A stretch of DNA of 64,000 nucleotides from Verticillium longisporum (Eukaryota > Ascomycota > Sordariomycetes > Glomerellales > Plectosphaerellaceae): NCBI GenBank assembly GCA_019188255.1, contig JAETXT010000012.1:1178001-1242000 (forward strand), read 5' to 3'. Shown piece after piece: positions 11,424 to 21,856 of this stretch; the stretch's first letter is position 1; every line of letters begins with the position of its first letter. The notes below the pieces were generated by a model. That model was not told the origin of the DNA. It ran no database searches and saw only the letters and a program-made list of their open reading frames with translations. A program made the translations under genes and the position numbers.

Positions 11424-14324
11424 CGAGGAGGCACTGCGGCCGGCTGTCGCTGTGAAGCTACGGCGATAGTGATGGTGGCTCCGAGATCGCCAAGAGCGAC
11501 ATGACAGTTTGGGCCACGGTTCGAGACAGATACGGCGGCGGCGAAGGCGGAGGAGGCGGAAGCGGCAGCGCCTTTCGAGGGATGTTGGTTGGTGATGGGG
11601 GAAATGGCAAGAATGGTGGGCTGATGATTTTCTGACCGTTCTGTCTCATTGAGTCCTCGAGGTCCAGGGTGAACCGTGCGGGAAAGCTGGGGAACCGTAC
11701 CTGCTCGAGTTGGGGGCGCATGGGGGCTTTAGAGGATCGGGGCCAGGCTTCAGGGCCCCGGAGTGCCAGGATGTTCAGGGTTGCGGTTTGTTTGGCAGTT
11801 GACGTCCCCAGTGAAGGACAGCCATCTGGGGGGGGCCATTAGCACTGATGAGGAAGCAAGCTCCGGTGCTGGGCCTAGGCGCCAGCGTAGCGCCCAGCTT
11901 GGCATCACACCCCTTTTAGGCCTGGTCCTTTTCCAAGCATGGATCAAGCTCTTTCTCTACCACACCATCTTTCTGTATGTCTGTTCCCACATCTTGTACC
12001 TACACAGGTACCAGAGGCAGACGTCCATCCATCTCACTCTACTCCGATCTCTTTAAACATAGCAGCGAGTCACAACTGGAACGGCCGAAATGGGACCCAT
12101 CCGCACCGTCACCACATAAACCTTTTTATCAATACACCAAATACCATCAGTGTGACTGCGCCCACCCACATAGGTTCCATCCCATGACGCACGCCTCCTG
12201 TGCAATGCTTGATCAGAAAGCCTCTGACAGCATACTACTGGCGCTCTCTGTCACTGTTCCACGGGGATGGGCACCCCCTGTCCTGCTTGACTGATCACCA
12301 CAAAGTTGTAGGATGCATGCGGAGGAACGGTGGCCCTGACTGTCCGTGGCTTGCTTTTCCTGGTCTAGTACAGGGAACAAGGGGCCGCCCGAGCAGCCTC
12401 CAACTTTGTGGGTGTCGAATCCAATTGCGATGTGACAGCGGACTTTTTACTGGTATCTGTACTTTGACACTAATTGTCCATGTTACAGTCGGTTCCGGTA
12501 AGCTCGGAGCACGACAATCCCTTTTCAATGTCGATGTTCATCCGGCTGGCCTTTCCGGCATATTCTCCTTGGACTCGGCCTCTGACGGGGTGGCAACGGC
12601 AGATGGAAGCTGCTTCGATAGATACGCTGCGATGGCGTTCTCTCCGCCCGCTGCTTCCCAAGGCACATCAACCAAAGCCGGATTCTTGGCCTTCTGTCAA
12701 GCCTGTTGAGTAGTCCAGGCCAATGATCGCCCGCCAAACAATCACCTGCAATCTCTGACCAAATGGCGCATCGGCGGTTCCCTCGAGGCTGCCCCCGATC
12801 CCGGTCATTCAGGGCCTGTTCGACTGCCCCCCCCTCTCCCCTCCCCCTTGTCGGTGCCTGAGTTGCAGTACCTTGCCTATTGTGTTGCACGTACATACAC
12901 CAGGCCTTAACCCCGACGACAAGCCTTCGCCAAAGGCTGAGAGCTGCCTTTCTCAGCACCTCTCGGCCACTTTGCAGTCGTCAGTCATCAGCACATCCAA
13001 GCACAGAGGCACAGTAACCCGCTTCGCATACGACCCGACCTTGTCTCCGTTGATCCACATTCGATGACCCCTAGGCCTGTCAAGGGTTTTAACGCCGACC
13101 GTCCAGTCGCCGCCCCCTAAGCCGCCTCCGAATGCCTCCCACGTCAGGAAACGGGTACCCAGGATAAACGGGAGCGCATCTATGATGCTGCAACTGACTC
13201 GAGTATGCAACCATACAAATCGACCTTGTTTGTCTGGCACTGCCTTGATCTCCTTGTGCCTGTTTGTGCCCATCCCAGCAACGCACTGCATTGCATTTAC
13301 CTGCACAGGCACCTCCTCGTCCCCGCCGTCCGTCTACCCGCTTTCCCCGACTCTATGTGGCCGCCACCCCCCCCCCCACTCTCTCCCTCTCTCTACTCCC
13401 GCAAACAACCCAACAGAGGGCATGCCAGGTCAGCCCAGGCCCTCTGTGGAAACGATCCACCGGATAGACAGCCCCCCGCGGGCCACCCATCCATCCCGCC
13501 GTCAAAACGGGCGCCACTGCAGCCCAGCCTGCAACCGGCCTTGATGAGGGGGAGAAGGGGGGGGCCTTCGCCAGCACAATTAGTGTGGGGACGGAAGCAA
13601 AACCGACGGGCTCTCTTCTCCCACTTGTACGACAACGGGGCATAGCTCTGTTCCATGATGTGCAAGCGGGCAACGCTGACATGCTCGCTCCACGTTCTTG
13701 CACGCGCTAAACTTGTCCTTCGTACCACTAAGTAGATCCCACTTGGCCTGCTGGGCACCCACAAAACCCGAACGGCGCCCGACGACGGGGTGACAGCTCC
13801 CTCATTGGGCACCTATCCAAGCTTCCAGGCCGCGGTACAAGTACCCTTTCTTGTCTCGTTAGAAGAGCCCACCCCGACCGGCAGCCAGGGGGGGATGCGT
13901 GCCGGCATTGCCAAGAGCGGCGCCGATTGTCACTCGTGCAGCGGTGCCGCCGGGGAGGGGACCCTTCGGGTTGTTACACGCATATGCACTGATACGAGAA
14001 CCAGATCCGCGGGCTCAAGCGTTTGTATTCCGTGTGTACCTGCGACCAAGTCTTGAGTCGATCTAATGATTGCAGAAGCTGCGATGCGTGGAAAGAGAAA
14101 CGACACACCTCTCTGCCCAATCCTCACTCTCCGTTACTGTCCAGCTAGGTGCCCCATGCGCCAGGTATAGTTGCGATCTCTTCTTGCTTCAACCCACTTT
14201 CCTCCAGACGACAAACCGGTACGCCCCGCTCCCTAAATCATGGCACGAGAAACCTTGCCAATCCATGTTGAAGCGTGGTGAAAGTTTCGTCTCGTCTACA
14301 CAGCTGCGGCATACTCCGCCCCAC
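11424..14324. other. 2.9-kb intergenic region
   Basis: Between the methyltransferase start and the 3' end of the dehydratase. The first 300 bases upstream of 11423 are Pro-codon/pyrimidine-rich on the minus strand, consistent with a 5' leader. The rest carries short overlapping frames with no family motif, and a C11-type run with CT-rich flank at about 13370-13400. No gene is supported. Confidence 0.55.
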
Positions 14325-15748
14325 TCAGCCGTCGACCTTTCTTTTCTTGCTCCCTTCCTCTCGAGCCTGCTGCGGCACGTCGGTGACTACCCCTTTATCC
14401 GGTACCACCTCAAGCCCAGCAACGATGGGGAAAGGGGTCAGAATCTGGCTGATGTCGCCCCACCACTCCTCTCCGAATCGCCGGTACCAGTCGACGGTGA
14501 TCTTTAGTCCTTCTTCGAAACTTGTTTTCTGTTCCCACCCAAGTTGGCGCAACTTGGTGCCGTCCACGGCATATCTGTGGTCGTTGAACGGTCTATCATG
14601 CGTGTATTTGACCCACTTCTTAAAGTCTTCCGGTTCCCCTTGTGAAATGTTCATCTGACGTAGCAGTTTACTGCACAAGTCGAGATTGGATATCTCATCA
14701 TAGGATCCGACATTATAGATCTGGCCCATGTGGCCTTTGTGCAGGATCGTGTCGAAAGCGTCGGCGGCATCGCCGGCAAACAGGTACCGGCGCGTCGGGG
14801 TTCCATCTCCGTGGAGGACAACCGGTTGGCCACGGTTCAGAAGACACGTGAACTTGGGGATGATTTCTGCCAAGTTAGCAGGACACCGGTAAGTAGATTT
14901 TCAGCGTTGCCCAACATACTCTCGGGGAATTGGTGTGGGCCATAAACGTTGTTACTTCGAACAATGATGACTGGCAATTTGAAGCTCTTCTGATACGACT
15001 GTACCAGCATCTCGGCAGCGGCTTTGCTTGCAGCATACGGGTTCGTCGGGGCCAAGATGCTCGACTCGAGCAAATCGTCGTCATCGTCCTTGACTTCTCC
15101 GTACACCTCGTCGGTAGAGACGTGGATAAACTTGCGGATGCCAACGCTTTTGGCGCTTTCGAGCAATACATGGGTGCCGTAGACATTCGTGTGCGTGAAC
15201 CCATAGGAGTTGCCAAAGCTGAGATCGACATGGGATTGTGCGGCGAAGTGGAAAATGGTGTCAATATTGTACCGCTTCAGGCAGTTGAGGACCTCGTTCG
15301 GATTCGTCACGTCGCCCTGGACGAAGGTGAAGTTGCTCCTTTCATTAAGCGCCCTCGTATTGTTGAGCGAAGAACAGTAATCGAGCTTGTCAAAGGAGAT
15401 GATGTTGTAGGCGTCAGGGTAGGTCAGTGTCAAGTGTCGTACAAACCAGCAAGCGCTGAGAGTGTTAGCATGACGCGACACCGGCCCGGTGGCTGGGTCT
15501 GGATCTAAGGACAGCACTCACATGAACCCAGCGCCGCCTGTGATCATGATGTTCTTGACATCATCAAGAGGCTCATACTTGGTGCTACCTGTGAGCAGCG
15601 GCGCTTCTTTCCAGATGCCCCCATCCTCAAAGAATTTGCGATGGCTGTGGCTGTAGGCTGACAAGGCGTTGCGCGTTAGCAAGTGAAGCAGACTACAACG
15701 TGTACTGAGCGACTCACCTGACGCGCCATTGGATTTGAGTTGTGTCAT
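14325..15748 (-). CDS. NAD-dependent nucleotide-sugar 4,6-dehydratase (dTDP/UDP-glucose 4,6-dehydratase, RmlB/Bcdh-like)
   Basis: Four exons: 15748-15718, 15657-15522, 15455-14920, 14866-14325, all with consensus borders (GTGAGT, GTGAGT, GTATGT). The sum is exactly in frame for 414 residues. Short-chain dehydrogenase fold: nucleotide-binding TGGAGFI (50-56, completed across intron 2), HFAAQSHVDLS, catalytic Thr170-Asp171-Glu172 in STDEVYG, and Tyr196/Lys200 in YAASK, followed by RSNNVYGPHQFPEK and RYLFAGDAADA. The TDE triad is the signature of 4,6-dehydratases rather than epimerases. Expected reaction: UDP- (or dTDP-) glucose to the 4-keto-6-deoxy sugar, first step to activated rhamnose, in the cytosol. 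The N-terminus has a family-atypical ~45-residue lead (SHSHRKFFEDGGIW). No rhamnose synthase/reductase partner is seen in the window. Confidence 0.93.
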
Positions 15749-18068
15749 TACGAGGATATTTAGGGTGATCCCGCGAGCCAGGTTACTTCACGTTATCGCG
15801 TGTTGATATCAGGATCAAGAGAGGCAGTGGCGCGGAGAGATTGTTGCGCGAATGGGACGGAAACACAGGCGGATGGGAAGAGAGGCACTGATGTTGTAGC
15901 TCGTGTAATCCTTCAGACCCAATCGCAGGGCTGGGGGCGATGAAGAAGGTGTCGTTGACGTCCTACTGTAGCTTTTCGCCTCAGTACGTATTATGAGGAG
16001 ATCAGGGTCTGACCCCCGCCCACGATCAGCATGATCGTGCGTTGCGCCCAGCGGAGTACTCCTGCTCACTCACCTATTCCTAGGCGGGACAAAGGAAGAT
16101 CTTCTCTTCTTGGTAGCCTACCAATAGACGAGCATACCGAATGAGTCGTACAGGTGTTGAGGTTTCGTCTCGGGAAACAAGCTACGCCTCGCACGGAGCA
16201 CGCACGTTCAGATGGCCTGTTGCAGGCAGGTGAAGGTGAAGCAAGGGAGGTTGCGAGTCCTGGCGGGCAGTGTCTTGGCTGACTTCACGTAGCTGGTCAG
16301 AGCGTCTCTGTTATCGCTCTGATGATAGTGAATCCACGTGTTGAAAGATGATGTATCGAGGATGGCGGGCGCGACCTGGCAGGTGCGGACGAGGCGTCTT
16401 GGCTTCTCCTTCCCCTCAAATATGGGAGCCTCTGATGACTGTCGTCAGTAAGTTCAGCGAAGCCCTGGTCATTTCTTGACACGTCGTGATCATCCGCGCC
16501 AGGCACAATGTGCCCCTCGCATAGTCTTGCACATTTATTAATCTCGTCGACAAGGCTAGAAAAGTTTCCTTGAATGTCTGGGGATGGGGATCAGGGGCGG
16601 TCGTGCAAGTGCGGCGCTAACGAAGCAGGTGGGGGTCGCAACCCCTGAATCGTAAAGCTGACCTGCGACTGGCACTTCAGTGACAGACACACACCAAGCG
16701 GTGGCCAAGAGAGAACATGGTCCCAGACGCCCAGCTCAAAAGACCTCACACTCTCGGCGAGGAACACGTCCGCAAAACAGCATGTTGAGACCTGGCATAT
16801 TCAGCCGCATGTTGGTGTGTTTTGCAAGCACGGAACACAAAAAAGGCCACATGACACTTTTCTGGCAGCCGTTGTTACCTGGCCAGTGCTGGGGTGACGC
16901 GTTTCGCTTTGGAAGGTTCATGGAATGCAACCATGATCAGTACAGTTCATGAAACTCTCCGAGCAGATGGCATCCTCCGCCCCTCAATGAATCGTCGTTC
17001 TTTCGGATGCTAGGTGTTTGCTGCGGTTTCGATGCCATTGCGTGAAATGTGTGAGGTCTGTATCGGAGTGTTCCGTCTGAACTTTACAGCAAACATCGTC
17101 TGACGGATGAACCTTACTATAGATAGGTGGTAGGCGAGGCACATAATGGCGCGTGGATGGCTCCGCTCATCTTCCTTTGAACAACATCATCCCTTGAGTG
17201 CAGTTTCTGGTTCATCAAGGGTTCGGCGTCCAGCCACTGGGCTTGGGAGAAGGACCGCCGCTCGAACCGTCGCCCACGGACCAGAGAAGTTCAGAGTGAT
17301 GATCGGACCGCGAATTCTAGCATGTCGGCGGCTCGGACAGGACGAGTCGATGTGTGTGCGGCTCCTTCGGGTCAATCACGGACAACGGACTTGTTAGATT
17401 GGTTTCGTCGCGATGTACTGTTTCAGAGCACCAAGGGCTGTCCCCAGGCTCGAACGCCGCTTCCTAGGTAGCTCCTGCCACCCGAATCGAGACCACCCGC
17501 CACACAAGCCTTCTCAAATCTGGTAGTAGCAGCCATTTTTGGAAATTTTAGGAAGGCACCCCTACCTCTGGTTGGTCTGCCCATGCCCTTGTTATCGCGT
17601 TTGAGTCGTCCTAGCGCAGTCAGTAGCCAAAGCTTGGCTAGGTACCTATCTAAGGTACCTACCAAGATAGATCTTCACCTTTAGACCGCAACAGCTAGAA
17701 CACGTTGCGTCGCACAAGACGTGGAAGAGCCCAGTTCGTTTCAAAGTGCGAGTCTCTGAACTTGTCTCTCCTGATAATCTCAGAGCCGAAGAGTCATCCC
17801 GGTACCTATCTAGCGGCTAGCCCGCATGTTGACAGCCCTGACCATCTTTCCTCCCTTCTAGCCTGTCCCGCATTCCATCCAGTGTCCGGCCTTTGGGACG
17901 CGCCCTGATACCAGCAGGTACGACCAAGACGGCTCTTAACCACCAACGGCTCGTACCAAGACGCGCGCGTTTCTACATCATAAAACTTGGAAGGCCAAAT
18001 CTTTGCGCTCGAAGCCTCCACGTCAGTGACCTCTGCTGCTATAACTAAGGCTCAGTCATTCTTTCGCC
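15749..18068. other. 2.3-kb divergent intergenic region between dehydratase and transporter
   Basis: Candidate shared upstream region. It contains a 14-bp-arm hairpin around AGGTACCT at 17633-17666 and another GGTACCTATCTA copy at about 17801-17812. Open frames are short, overlap on both strands, and lack motifs. No gene is called. Confidence 0.55.
17633..17666. repeat. Imperfect inverted repeat (hairpin) with AGGTACCT cores
   Basis: Left arm CTTGGCTAGGTACCT, five-base spacer ATCTA, right arm AGGTACCTACCAAG. The arms are complementary over 14 bases with one bulged C. Each arm also contains the self-palindromic AGGTACCT. It lies about 400 bases upstream of the transporter ATG. Confidence 0.8.
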
Positions 18069-19375
18069 ATGTCTACGCAGGCCGTCGCCATGGATCGAGC
18101 GTCGTCATTTGGCTCGTCAGCCACCGAAACAGGCACAATAGATGAACGTCAAGGCCTGACCAAGTCGGCCTCCTTGTATGGAGACGAGGAGGAAGGACGG
18201 AGAGGTTCTGTCGATCACACCAACGACGATGATGGCCGTCCAGACGACCATCTGCTTGGCTCTGGGTCCGAAAAAACACAAGAACAGCCAGCCAGCTTTC
18301 GGATCGCGCTCCTATGGATGGTCATCAACACTTTGGCAACTATCTGCATTGTGAGAGATCCAGAGCTGTGTTCTCTCTAATCATGACACTAACGCAGTGT
18401 GTTAGGTCTTCACGAACAAGGCCATCTTCTCAGATCCATCATTGAAGCTTTGCCAGTTGACGTTTGCCGCCTTCCACTTCTTCGTCACCTGGCTCACACT
18501 GCACCTTCTCTCCCGGCCTTCTCTTGCCCTGTTCGTCCCCCGGCGAGCTTCGATCAAGACACTGATCCCTTTGTCTGTGGCAATGTGCCTGAACGTCATC
18601 CTTCCCAACCTGTCACTCGCCTTCTCCTCGGTCACTTTCTACCAGCTCGCCCGTATTCTTCTGACCCCGACTGTGGCACTCATGAACTTCGTGCTCTACC
18701 GGGCCACCTTGCCTCGTGCTGCCATTGTCGCCTTGATCCCGGCGTGCCTTGGCGTCGGCATGGTCTCTTACTATGATACACGACCTACATCGGATGCTGC
18801 AATCAACAGCACATCTGTGCTCGGTGTTGTTTTCGCCTTCTCAGGCATTTTCGCCTCTTCACTATACACGGTCTGGATCGCCAGCTATCACCGCAAGCTT
18901 GAGATGTCAAGCATGCAGCTGCTGCACAACCAGGCGCCGATTGCTGCCTTCCTACTTCTATATGCCATTCCATTTGTGGACAACTTTCCAGTATGGTCAG
19001 AGGTGGCCCTTCCGCGGTGGATTCTCATCTTGATTGTGAGTTGTACATCTCTCGTCCTGGATCCTTTTCAAGAACTGACGAAACCCACAGTCTGGCCTTT
19101 GTGCCTCTCTCATCAACATCTCCCAGTTCTTCATCGTTGCTCAGACTGGTCCTGTCTCGAGCACAGTGGTGGGCCACGTCAAGACGTGCACCATTGTAGC
19201 CTTGGGCTGGATGCTCTCCGGGCGAGGTGTTGACGATAATTCTATTTTCGGCGTTCTCATTGCCATTGGAGGCATTCTTGCGTAAGTGAACCTCCGCGCC
19301 TGACTCCTAGTACGTTTGAGTCTGACATGATACAGGTATTCTGCGGTGATGCTTGAACATAAAGCCAAAAGCTAG
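18069..19375 (+). CDS. Drug/metabolite-transporter superfamily protein, SLC35/triose-phosphate-transporter type
   Basis: Exons 18069-18350, 18406-19035, 19091-19281, 19336-19375; product 380 residues, exactly in frame. A cytosolic Asp/Glu/Ser-rich N-terminus (~80 residues) precedes about ten hydrophobic helices starting at LLWMVINTLATICIVFTNKAIF. The FTNKAIF after helix 1, the QLTFAAFHFF helix, LIPACLGVGMVSYYD and the GHVKTCTIVALGWML segment are typical of the TPT/nucleotide-sugar transporter group (SLC35E3-like). The tail ends HKAKS, a possible lysine-based ER-retrieval-type terminus, so Golgi or ER membrane is likely. Substrate is not predictable from sequence. Intron 1 (donor GTGAGA) uses TTAG at 18402-18405 rather than the nearer GCAG. 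The neighbouring dehydratase makes a nucleotide-sugar substrate conceivable, but this is only inference. Confidence 0.88.
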
Positions 19376-19699
19376 TGTCATTTCCATCTGAGTATCACAC
19401 CAGACAAATCGTAGCCTGGCAGGCACTCGTTGATTGTAAATACCCCGACAGGTGGAGTTAGAGAGGACCATTGATTTCTTGGGCAGGCGAACTGCAGGGG
19501 GTGTCTGAAAATGGCGTTCACGATCGATTTTTAAGTGTTCAATGGTTGAACCAAGACTAGTTCAGATAGGAGCAACGACATCGGGTTGAGACAAGCTCTT
19601 CGCATAGTTCGCGATCGTGGACCTGAATGACCGAGACACTGCCGTACATCTCGTGTCGAAAGCTTGCAATATGTCATACGACTCGTAGGGGTATTTGAT
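19376..19699. other. Intergenic between convergent transporter and RPF1
   Basis: Contains only the facing 3' regions; nothing else is seen. Confidence 0.6.
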
Positions 19700-21092
19700 T
19701 TACAGGTTGAACCTCTTGCGGTCCTTCTCCATCTTGCCCTTCCACTCCCACTGCAGGGCATCCTCGCCCTCGCTGCCGGCGCGGCCGACACCCTTGTCGA
19801 CTCTCCGCAGCTTGAGGGTAAAGCGAGGTCCGACTTCCTGGCACTTTTGTTAGACAATGTCTTACGGAGACTGTTCCCAGGAATACTCACTTGCAGGCCG
19901 ACCCTGATGCCCTCGACGCCCTCGAGGTCCTTGCCCTCGGCGGTCGTAATGTTCTTCTCGGTCGTGCGCTTGTCGCGGAAGACGTAGCGGTGGCGGCGCC
20001 AGAAGAGATAATCGCGCTGATTGTGTACCGTCAGGACCTGGCGGCCGACAAACTCGGGCTGTGGTGGGAAACTAAGGGGGGCGCATTCTTGTTAACAACA
20101 ACTCTTCCAGCAGAATACTATGACCAGCAGCAGGGCGCGGGGACTTACAGTGTCTGGAAGAGCTTGGCCGTCAGCATGCCAAGGGGGGTCTTGAAGTTGT
20201 TGAGCAGCAGTTCCGGGTAGTGGTTGGTGGGGTTGCCGTGGCCGGGCAGTTTCTTGCCCTCCTTAAAGTTGCTGACGGAGAAGGTGAAGGTTGGGCCGGT
20301 GAGGTGGTAGACGACGGTCAGGCCGGTAAGGACCTTTTGGTCCTCGCGCAGCATGACGACGGCGGTGTACTCGCGATTGGCGGCGAAGCGGCTGATCTCG
20401 CGGAGAGAGTACTTGTGGCCGTAGTGGTGTTGGGTGCGGCGGATGTAGTTGGAGTTGGGGAAGACGGTGCAGAAGACGTCGGCCTCGTGGTGGAGGGTCG
20501 AGTTGAGGGATGTCGTGATGAGGATCTTGGGAGGCGGCGGCGGGATGTCTGTGAAGAGCGTCGGGAACTTTGTCGACAGCGAGGAGGGGGTGAGGTCAAG
20601 GTTTGTGCTGGTGGTCGAGGGTGCCATGCTGTCGTCGCGATTCGCGCGCTTCTTCTTCTCCTTCTTCTCCTCGAGCTTGGTCTGTCGTTCCTCGTCGTCC
20701 TCGTCACCCGAGTCAAGCATGCTGTCGTTGTCGTCATCTTCGTCGTCTTCCTCCTCATCGACCTCCATCGCCTCATTGGCAGCCCGCTCCTCCTCTTCGA
20801 GTCTCCGCCTCTTGTGCTTCTCGACGTCGACAATGGCGCCCAGGCTGTCATCGTCGACATCGTCCCACACTCGCTTCGTCTCGAGGGTCTGGGGCTTGTT
20901 CTTGGCGAGTCGGGCATCGCGAAGCTCAGGGTCCTTGGCGTGCTCATTCCAGCGGCGCTGACGCTCCTCGTGACGCTGCAAGACCTTGACCTTCATGACT
21001 TCGATAAACATCTGCTTGCGCCTCATCTTGTTGCTCGTCTTCATGGACAACGAGGCCCCGGAGGACCGGTTTCCGGCTTTCTGTGAACCCAT
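19700..21092 (-). CDS. RPF1: Ribosome production factor 1 (Brix-domain, 60S biogenesis)
   Basis: Exons 21092-20149, 20071-19891, 19837-19700; product 420 residues. Nucleolar factor needed for 27S pre-rRNA processing and large-subunit assembly. The first ATG-supported start gives [10 protein letters not shown]; an in-frame reading to 21152 begins at a non-ATG codon and is not used. A basic region with coiled-coil character ([19 protein letters not shown]) is followed by an Asp/Glu run and a KKEKKKR stretch (nuclear/nucleolar signal). The Brix domain spans about 188-395: [64 protein letters not shown]. It ends RNA-binding-like with [11 protein letters not shown] and [14 protein letters not shown]. 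Introns have GTAAGT and GTGAGT donors. The identity is secure. Confidence 0.95.
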
Positions 21093-21856
21093 TGTGTCGG
21101 ATTGCCTGCAGTCTGTCGAGGTGCGGTGGCCGTCTGAACTTGATTCGTACACGCAGCGAAGTCTTTCTTCAGGCCCTTGAAGAAAATCGTAGGCTGGGCC
21201 AGAGAAATTTTAGCGGGGCTCTCCAACATGCTTCGCATTAGCGGGGAGGGCCCTTTCAGACCTGACTAGGATGCGGCCAGTGACGGGGGGAAAGCACCCC
21301 CCCCTGCGAAAATGCTCGTGTCAGATTCCGAGGAATTGCCGACATGGCATACGCGGGGCTTGCAGCAAAAGCCCAGGCCAAGGGAACAGCGATTTTCGTT
21401 ACGGGTAGTGACGCTCCACGTCAGATCAGGGTAGACGCGCAAACACAAAACAAAGAGTCACACGCCTGCAGCAGCCGTCCCGTCCAAACCCCCAATTGAA
21501 GCTACCTACCACCCCCCCTCTATCGTTCATTGCCCTGCAGCAAGCAGTAGCCAGCGAGCAGCAGCCAGCGAGCAGCAGCCAGATGCCTCACTGCTCCAAG
21601 AGTGGCCAAGGCCGATGACTCACCCACAGTCTGCTGCCCCCCCCATTCGTCTAGCTCTAATGAAGCTCCTTCGCCTTCTCACCACCCCACCACCCACCAC
21701 TTCAATTCGTTCCGCCCCTTGCTTCAGCGGAGTTCGGCAGGCCACTTTTTCTACCCCTCCCCCTCTTCGTGCTCGCGGCGTATCTTTTCGTCCACAGCCC
21801 ACCATACCCGAACACAAGTTCTGGTCTCCCGCAAGAACCAGAAAGATCACGACAAG
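21093..21856. promoter_or_regulatory. Divergent promoter region of RPF1 and glycyl-tRNA synthetase
   Basis: 764 bases separate the two translation starts. It contains an A/T block GAAATTTTA at 21204-21212, which loosely resembles the ribosome-biogenesis RRPE element (AAAATTTT). It also has a 14-bp tandem repeat at 21546-21583 and C-rich runs. ATG triplets at 21583 (a 12-codon frame ending at 21618), 21615 and 21660 lie upstream of the GlyRS body start. Promoter assignment is inferred from gene orientation. Confidence 0.45.
21546..21583. repeat. 14-bp tandem repeat, about 2.7 copies
   Basis: AGTAGCCAGCGAGC, then AGCAGCCAGCGAGC, then AGCAGCCAGA; one mismatch between the first two copies. It lies just upstream of the GlyRS leader ATGs. 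Confidence 0.85.

Noticed and set aside
20220..21086. 288-codon open frame on the plus strand
   Set aside because: Antisense of RPF1 exon 1; same codon-bias effect, no motif, non-ATG start.
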